Part shown: positions 1 through 3,437 of the stretch, in pieces
Position numbering within the stretch: position 1 is the stretch's first letter
Layout: every line of letters starts with the position of its first letter
Assembly: GCA_013372875.1 (NCBI GenBank)
Contig: JABXIW010000290.1
Span: 1 to 6,065, forward strand
Length of the DNA stretch: 6,065 bases
From: Gammaproteobacteria bacterium
Lineage (GTDB): Bacteria; Pseudomonadota; Gammaproteobacteria; Enterobacterales; Kangiellaceae
Direction: 5' to 3'
Program-made: the position numbers and the translations under genes
The notes under the pieces: generated by a model
What the model was told of the DNA's origin: nothing
Seen by the model: only the letters and a program-made list of their open reading frames with translations
Databases searched by the model: none

Positions 1-37
1 CCCACTTCGACCTGATGAATTCAGAAGCTTAAGTGGG
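1..37. repeat. 7-bp inverted repeat upstream of the AraC-family gene
   Basis: CCCACTT (1-7) and AAGTGGG (31-37) are perfect reverse complements, separated by 23 bases that hold a second small dyad, CTGA (12-15) / TCAG (21-24). There is no T-tract after either arm, so it does not look like an intrinsic terminator. Its place just upstream of a regulator gene suggests an operator or part of a divergent control region, but that is inference. The right arm covers the GTG at 33, which argues against that codon being the start of the regulator. The dyad may extend beyond the left edge of the window. Confidence 0.4.
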
Positions 38-50
38 TAACAAACTTAAC

Positions 51-79
51 TTGGCGCGCAGTATAGAAGGCGTTATGCT
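51..79 (+). promoter_or_regulatory. weak candidate promoter for the AraC-family gene
   Basis: TTGGCG (51-56) and TATGCT (74-79) are 17 bases apart and each matches four of six bases of the sigma-70 consensus. Transcription would start near 86 and leave a leader of about 40 bases before the ATG at 126. If the gene instead starts at 75, this cannot be its promoter. Low confidence, since matches of this quality are common by chance. Confidence 0.2.
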
Positions 80-125
80 TTACCCATTAACATCATTAAG
101 ACCAAAAACATCAAAATTCGGACAA

Positions 126-905
126 ATGGCACTTATTGAAGAAAACACTCAGTTTGATGCAGACAAGCTCACAGCCAACGTGGTCGGCATTGCTGCAGAT
201 GTTGGTAAACACGACTCAGGGATGCATCAGCACCATAAAGGTCAGTTACTTTACGCGCCACAAGGATGCATGACGTTTGCCCTAAATGATTCCATTTGTA
301 TTTTGCCGCCAACCAAAGCAGTGTGGATCCCACCTCATACTCCACATCGCGCCGTAATGACGAATGTTGTGGCGTATCGTTCTGTTTATTTCGATTGCGA
401 CAAATTTTCTTGCCCAAAAAGCATCGTGATGATTGAAGTTAACGATCTCCTAAAAGCAATGATCAATAAAATGGCTTTGTGGGAGTGGGACATAGAACAA
501 ACCAAAACGAATGCGACAACCATATTGTTTTGGGAAGAGTTTTATCAAGCAAAGCAATTCGAGCTCACTTTACCATTGCCATCGGATCGTCGTTTGGCTT
601 CATTTCGAAACGCGATGACAAAAGACGGATTCATTGCTCCTGATCTCAACCATTTATCGAAAACAATCGGGGCAAGCGGTAAGACAATTACAAGACTGTT
701 TAAGTCCGAAACAGGCATGTCTTATCAAGATTGGCGTCAGCAATGGCGATTGTTAAAGGCAATAGAGCTGTTGTGTGAGGAGAGGCAAGTCAGTGATGTT
801 GCCCATTGTTTGGAGTTTTCATCAGATAGCGCATTCATTGCGTTCTTTAAAAAACAAACGGGACAAACACCACTGAGCTTTATGAAGCATCGAACCTTAC
901 TGTAA
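126..905 (+). CDS. AraC-family transcriptional regulator with N-terminal cupin sensor domain
   Basis: A 259-residue cytoplasmic DNA-binding protein. The N-terminal part (about residues 20-110) is an AraC-type cupin with a His-rich strand (H29, H34, H36, H37), the run GQLLYAPQG, the LPP-TKAVWIPP-HTPH stretch and YRSVYFD, all typical of the small regulators related to NimR/YeaM. The C-terminal 90 residues hold the two helix-turn-helix motifs, the first around SGKTITRLFKSETG (184-197) and the second at FSSDSAFIAFFKKQTGQTP (231-249), the most conserved part of the family. Such proteins often control an adjacent, commonly divergent, efflux or metabolic gene, which would lie left of the window. The start is uncertain: GTG at 33 lies in an inverted repeat; ATG at 75 has AGAAGG four bases upstream and would give 276 residues; ATG at 126 has a weak ribosome site but is where family-like sequence (ALIEENTQFD) begins. 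The family call is secure; the ligand and target are unknown. Confidence 0.9.
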   Translation: MALIEENTQFDADKLTANVVGIAADVGKHDSGMHQHHKGQLLYAPQGCMTFALNDSICILPPTKAVWIPPHTPHRAVMTNVVAYRSVYFDCDKFSCPKSIVMIEVNDLLKAMINKMALWEWDIEQTKTNATTILFWEEFYQAKQFELTLPLPSDRRLASFRNAMTKDGFIAPDLNHLSKTIGASGKTITRLFKSETGMSYQDWRQQWRLLKAIELLCEERQVSDVAHCLEFSSDSAFIAFFKKQTGQTPLSFMKHRTLL

Positions 906-908
906 GGT
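894..908. repeat. 15-bp palindrome across the AraC-family stop codon
   Basis: ACCTTAC-T-GTAAGGT is a perfect dyad around one central base and includes the TAA stop at 903-905. The loop is too small for a good hairpin unless inner pairs open, and no T-run follows, so it is not a convincing terminator although it sits in the 18-bp gap between converging genes. It may be chance. Confidence 0.3.
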
Positions 909-923
909 CAGCAGTTGGACAAT

Positions 924-1445
924 TTACTGTTTTTGATCGACCAGGATCAACTCATCTAGCGCAAAGCCTTTCTCTTTGGCGACTCGCTTAAATCGCTCCA
1001 CCGTCGCCTTATCGACATTTGGTTTCCGAGAAAGTAGCCACAAGTAATCATGGTTAAAACCTGAGATAAAGGCATACTCATAGTTTTCTCCTAGCTCGAA
1101 CACAATGTACGAGGAATAGAACGGGCCAAAAAATGAAACTTTAAGATGGCCGATGTTTTCATCTCCAACGAAATACGCTTGGCCTTCGGCTTGTGTCCAC
1201 TTTTTATCTTCTTGCGAATAACCACGGTTGATAACCGTGACACCACCGTCTTCACGCAATTCGTATTCAGCCGTAACGTTAGAGAGGCCGCGCTCAAAGG
1301 AATGATCCAGTCGAGCGATTTCATACCATTTACCGAGGTAGGATTGGAGTGCAAAGTTGTTTACAGGCTCAACATCATCTGGTTTTGACGTACAACCAAA
1401 CATCGCGATCAAACATAACAACATCCATGCTTTTATAGATTTCAT
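924..1445 (-). CDS. blc: outer-membrane lipoprotein lipocalin Blc
   Basis: A 173-residue bacterial lipocalin, close in length to E. coli Blc (177). It has a lipoprotein signal peptide (MKSIKAW, a hydrophobic core, then MFGC), with the lipidated Cys at residue 18. Thr follows the Cys, not Asp, which under the Lol rule points to the outer membrane. The lipocalin signature follows: GKWYEIARLDHSFERG (38-53) with the invariant G-x-W, then VTAEYELREDGG and VINRGY, then KVSFFGPFY (102-110) and DYLWLLSRKP (133-142). The family forms an eight-stranded barrel that binds fatty acids and lysophospholipids; E. coli Blc is linked to envelope stress and stationary phase. The start at 1445 is set by GGAG (1452-1455) six bases upstream; the TTG at 1457 would place that ribosome site inside the gene. 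It lies 55 bp downstream of the histidine phosphatase on the same strand and converges on the AraC-family gene. No clear promoter is visible in the gap. Confidence 0.95.
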   Translation of the reverse strand: MKSIKAWMLLCLIAMFGCTSKPDDVEPVNNFALQSYLGKWYEIARLDHSFERGLSNVTAEYELREDGGVTVINRGYSQEDKKWTQAEGQAYFVGDENIGHLKVSFFGPFYSSYIVFELGENYEYAFISGFNHDYLWLLSRKPNVDKATVERFKRVAKEKGFALDELILVDQKQ

Positions 1446-1451
1446 TTTTAA

Positions 1452-1455
1452 CTCC
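1452..1455 (-). promoter_or_regulatory. ribosome binding site of blc
   Basis: On the minus strand GGAG lies six bases before the ATG at 1445-1443. It decides the start, because the longer alternative from TTG at 1457 would include this site in its second codon. Confidence 0.75.
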
Positions 1456-1500
1456 AATAGCGATTACTCATTGATTTTACTCTATAAGATTGAAAATCGA

Positions 1501-2028
1501 TCACAGACGAAAGATTTTAGAATCTCCGCAAGCCAACCCTTGTTCCTGATAACCTTGCAAAGCTTCAAAAACATTGAAATGACTGACGACAATAACTTTG
1601 TCATATTGTCTGTACCTTTCCAAAACCGCCATCGTTCGTGCTTTTAACGCTGTAACATGCTCATAGCGCTCGTCGCTCATCGGCAGTCTTAGTTTTAGCA
1701 ACTCGCGATATTCGTGCCAACGCCGGTCTCGCTCAGCCAACGAAATATAACCACCAGCAGTATCCGCCCGCCACTCTCTCAGATCGTGTTCGACAAACAA
1801 TTCAAATCCATGACGACGGTTAAGGATCTCCGCTGTTTGGAGCGCTCTCGTATATGGTGAACAAATAATAGCCTGCGCATCATCGAATACGGCGTTGGTA
1901 AGCTTTTGATGAAGTTCCGATAAATACGCTCGATCTAATGGCGCGTAATCTTTCTCTAACTGCGTCATGCATCTTTCATCAGCTAATGAAAAACCTGGCA
2001 CGCCATGTCGCACAAAAATAATGTCCAT
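1501..2028 (-). CDS. histidine phosphatase family protein (phosphoglycerate-mutase-like)
   Basis: A 175-residue cytoplasmic protein of the histidine phosphatase (branch 1) superfamily, which removes phosphate through a phosphohistidine intermediate. The catalytic motif is FVRHG at 5-9 with nucleophile His8. R61 in CSPYTRALQTAE is the second phosphate-binding Arg, E85 in DLREW is the likely general acid, and H150 in VVSHFNVF is the second catalytic His. All four are present, so the enzyme should be active. Its size is that of small phosphatases such as the SixA, CobC and GpmB relatives; no substrate can be read from the sequence. The ATG at 2028 is a natural start with the RHG motif at the usual distance, but its ribosome site is poor (AAGAG about 11 bases upstream). 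That fits translation coupled to the kinase gene, which ends 30 bp upstream. No cobalamin-pathway neighbours are visible that would support CobC. Confidence 0.9.
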   Translation of the reverse strand: MDIIFVRHGVPGFSLADERCMTQLEKDYAPLDRAYLSELHQKLTNAVFDDAQAIICSPYTRALQTAEILNRRHGFELFVEHDLREWRADTAGGYISLAERDRRWHEYRELLKLRLPMSDERYEHVTALKARTMAVLERYRQYDKVIVVSHFNVFEALQGYQEQGLACGDSKIFRL

Positions 2029-2058
2029 CTATTTGTTTTCTCTTAGCTTTTACTTATT

Positions 2059-2583
2059 TTATAGTTTTTCGAGATAAGCTTGTGCTTTTTTCGGGTTAGT
2101 CAAATGAACAAATTGAATGGGTGAGCCGCTCAATTCACGTTTCAGTTGAAGATATTTTCGTCGTCGTTTTGCGTAGTTTTTAATAGACCATAATACGATG
2201 GAGTCTTTTGTGAACAGTCGATACAGACTTTCTCTGTTACCAGTCCCTTCCCACAGCTCTTGCTCTGTGTAAATACGAGTGAGTGCACGTTTGATCGCTC
2301 GATAAAACGTCACCGTTCTTGAATAGTCCAACCAAATGATCGTGTCGACGTCTTGCCACTTTATGCTTTCCGTTCGAGAATAGTTTCCATCCAAAACCCA
2401 TTCGCTTTGCGTGAGGGCCGTTTTTAAGTTGCTGAAAAACTCATGGTCAGTGCTTTCTTGCCAACCCGCTTTCCAAAACAATTTGTCCATTTCGATATGT
2501 GTAACGTCGAGCTTCTGAGCTAAGGCTTTTGCGAAAGTAGACTTACCACTGCCGCTACTAACAATGACATTTATCCTTTTCAT
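2059..2583 (-). CDS. small P-loop kinase, FlaR / topology-modulation / adenylate-kinase-like
   Basis: A 174-residue P-loop NTPase resembling proteins annotated as topology modulation protein, FlaR or AAA family ATPase. These are small kinases of the adenylate-kinase class whose substrate is mostly unknown. It opens with MKRINVI and a Walker A motif at residues 8-16, VSSGSGKST. The family's form is G-x-S-G-S-G-K-S-T, so the first Gly is Val here (codon GTT at 2562-2560), while the Lys14 and Ser15 that hold phosphate and magnesium are intact. HIEMDKLFW (29-37) and EWVLDGNYS (61-69) are typical acceptor-side motifs, DTIIWLDY (80-87) is the Walker-B-like strand, and a basic segment (AKRRRKY, 138-144) fits the lid or C-terminal region. 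The start at 2583 has GGAGG seven bases upstream; a longer reading from 2631 adds 16 residues unlike the family. It is probably the first gene of an operon with the phosphatase. Activity is uncertain because of the Walker A change. Confidence 0.85.
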   Translation of the reverse strand: MKRINVIVSSGSGKSTFAKALAQKLDVTHIEMDKLFWKAGWQESTDHEFFSNLKTALTQSEWVLDGNYSRTESIKWQDVDTIIWLDYSRTVTFYRAIKRALTRIYTEQELWEGTGNRESLYRLFTKDSIVLWSIKNYAKRRRKYLQLKRELSGSPIQFVHLTNPKKAQAYLEKL

Positions 2584-2590
2584 ATAACGC

Positions 2591-2595
2591 CCTCC
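2591..2595 (-). promoter_or_regulatory. ribosome binding site of the P-loop kinase gene
   Basis: GGAGG on the minus strand, seven bases before the ATG at 2583-2581. It fixes the start at MKRINVI and excludes the upstream in-frame start at 2631. Confidence 0.8.
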
Positions 2596-2809
2596 ATGGC
2601 GCTGGCAACAAATTGACGAAGAACGCTGCAATTAGTCAAAACTACGGCTTATTTTTACAGGTCGGTGATAGTAGTGTTTTGTATGATTGATAAGAAGTTT
2701 CAACGTCAATCATGTGAACCATAACTCATATTAAATTTGATTTATAGCGCTTAACGCTGCCCCAACTCTCGAGTAAATTGAGTCTTCGTAGGCAACAACA
2801 TCAGGAGTT

Positions 2810-2822
2810 TTTACACTGTAAA
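2810..2822. promoter_or_regulatory. 13-bp palindrome, possible operator
   Basis: TTTACA-C-TGTAAA is a perfect dyad around one central base, lying between the divergent genes and about 150 bp before the likely start of cystatin-gene transcription. Its form is that of a short repressor half-site pair, but I cannot assign a regulator, and AT-rich dyads of this length do arise by chance. Confidence 0.3.
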
Positions 2823-2903
2823 CTGATTTATCAAGAACAGAATTTTTGATTTATCGTGCTTATTTTCTATGTAAACTCGCTCCAATTACTCATCGAATTA
2901 ACT

Positions 2904-2928
2904 TTGTGCATATCAAAAGTTTGCACAA
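2904..2928. promoter_or_regulatory. inverted repeat TTGTGCA-N11-TGCACAA, candidate activator or operator site
   Basis: Two perfect 7-bp arms (2904-2910 and 2922-2928) are separated by 11 bases, so the half-site centres are 18 bp apart. The middle of the dyad is about 54 bp before the predicted transcription start of the cystatin-like gene. This is a usual place for an activator, and the promoter it precedes has a strong -10 but a poor -35. It does not match the CRP consensus (TGTGA-N6-TCACA). The regulator is unknown. Confidence 0.4.
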
Positions 2929-2957
2929 CATAGACAATGGCGTGATCTCATCACCAC

Positions 2958-2963
2958 TATAAT
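2958..2963 (+). promoter_or_regulatory. -10 box of the cystatin-like gene promoter
   Basis: TATAAT is a perfect sigma-70 -10 element and lies 29 bases before the start codon, giving a short leader from about 2970. The -35 region is poor: the hexamer at 17-bp spacing (2935-2940) is CAATGG, while the better TAGACA (2931-2936) is 21 bases away, too far for normal use. Together with the inverted repeat just upstream this suggests an activator-dependent promoter. Confidence 0.5.
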
Positions 2964-2979
2964 ACGACCCGATATGAAT

Positions 2980-2988
2980 AGAGGTGAT
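2980..2988 (+). promoter_or_regulatory. ribosome binding site of the cystatin-like gene
   Basis: AGAGGTGAT matches the extended anti-Shine-Dalgarno sequence. The AGAGG core ends eight bases before the ATG at 2993. The GTG at 2984 and the ATG at 2987 overlap or abut this site and are therefore unlikely starts; the ATG at 2996 is possible. Confidence 0.7.
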
Positions 2989-2992
2989 GGTT

Positions 2993-3373
2993 ATGATGTT
3001 AAAAACAGTGTCGACTTGTGCAATTTTGGGTTTACTTGTTGGTTGCCAACCAAAAAACCAAGAAGAGACGACACATGTAACAGCCTCGGCAGATGTATGT
3101 AATACACAGGGAAACATGCCAGGTGGGTGGAACGAATTTGATGCTACCCCTGATGCACAAAAGGCGATGGCCTTTGTCCTGAAACAAATGGATACCCTTT
3201 CGTCATTCAAACAAATTCTGACAGTTCATGCACAAATAGTGAGCGGTGTGAACTACGCAATTGAATTTGAAATGGATGATGGCTCGATTTGGAACACTAT
3301 TGTGTATCGTAATCTCGACGGAGAGTACGCGATTACTCAATCGCCAAAAGAAGGTCACTTCTGTGAACAATAA
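2993..3373 (+). CDS. predicted lipoprotein with a cystatin (stefin-like) cysteine-protease-inhibitor domain
   Basis: A 126-residue exported protein. Residues 1-18 are a lipoprotein signal peptide ending in the lipobox LVGC, with lipidated Cys18; Gln at +2 predicts outer-membrane sorting. A polar linker (19-35) follows, then the domain. Its layout is that of a cystatin: Pro43-Gly44-Gly45 (the N-terminal Gly region that lies in the protease cleft), ATP and a helix-like segment (51-66), QIVSG at 81-85 (the Q-x-V-x-G loop) followed by VNYAIEFE, and VYRNLDG (104-110) where stefins have their second Leu-Pro loop. In stefin A, as I recall it, QVVAG is at 46-50 and Leu73 is 23 residues after the loop Gly; here Leu108 is also 23 after Gly85. 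Pro of the second loop is Asp109. Cys36 and Cys124 flank the domain and could form a disulfide. The expected role is reversible inhibition of papain-like proteases in the periplasm or at the surface; the target is unknown. It is a single-gene unit with its own -10 box and terminator. Confidence 0.75.
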   Translation: MMLKTVSTCAILGLLVGCQPKNQEETTHVTASADVCNTQGNMPGGWNEFDATPDAQKAMAFVLKQMDTLSSFKQILTVHAQIVSGVNYAIEFEMDDGSIWNTIVYRNLDGEYAITQSPKEGHFCEQ

Positions 3374-3387
3374 GTGTCAGAGTCGAT

Positions 3388-3414
3388 AAAAAAGCCCCAT
3401 AAAGGGGCTTTTTT
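3388..3414. terminator. bidirectional intrinsic terminator between the cystatin-like gene and sbcC
   Basis: An 11-bp stem, six A plus GCCCC (3388-3398) paired with GGGGC plus six T (3404-3414), closes on the five-base loop ATAAA. The T-run serves the forward gene, ending 15-40 bases after its stop; the A-run serves sbcC on the reverse strand, whose stop is 24 bases away. It is the only strong Rho-independent terminator in the window. Confidence 0.92.
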
Positions 3415-3437
3415 GTTTTCACTTAACTGTTTGATTT

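Larger units (their letters stand above)
2584..2992. other. divergent intergenic region, 409 bp, with several short repeats
   Basis: This AT-rich stretch separates the reverse kinase gene from the forward cystatin-like gene. I find no credible gene in it; the longest ATG reading frames are about a dozen codons and lack ribosome sites. It holds three copies of TGATTTAT (2738, 2824 and 2847; the last two extend to TGATTTATC), a 13-bp palindrome (2810-2822), a 7-bp inverted repeat (2904-2928) and a consensus -10 box (2958-2963). No clear sigma-70 promoter is visible for the kinase. On the minus strand a TTGACG (near 2706) and a TTGACT (near 2635) could be -35 boxes, but neither has a good -10 at the right distance. 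Confidence 0.6.

Noticed and set aside
37..79. An attC-like (integron cassette) site, suggested by TAACAAAC near 38 and GGCGTTATGC near 70
   Set aside because: The ends resemble those of Vibrio superintegron repeats, but only about 40 bases separate them, the inner paired boxes are absent and no folding dyad links the two ends.
933..950. Hairpin TTGATC-N6-GATCAA as a terminator of blc
   Set aside because: It lies inside the 3' end of blc, the stem is only six pairs, and no T-run follows it on either strand.
1357..1647. Forward open frame of 96 codons across the blc-phosphatase gap
   Set aside because: It overlaps the signal peptide of blc and the catalytic C-terminal part of the phosphatase on the opposite strand, both well supported, and shows no recognisable motif.
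2682..2723. Short forward ATG frame of 13 codons in the intergenic region
   Set aside because: No ribosome binding site precedes it and nothing distinguishes it from chance.
2713..2730. CRP-like site beginning TGTGA
   Set aside because: Only the left half matches; the bases six further on do not give TCACA, so it is well below a usable site.
2890..3210. Reverse open frame of 106 codons over the cystatin-like gene
   Set aside because: The forward gene has a lipoprotein signal, a Shine-Dalgarno, a promoter element and a recognisable domain; the reverse frame has none of these.
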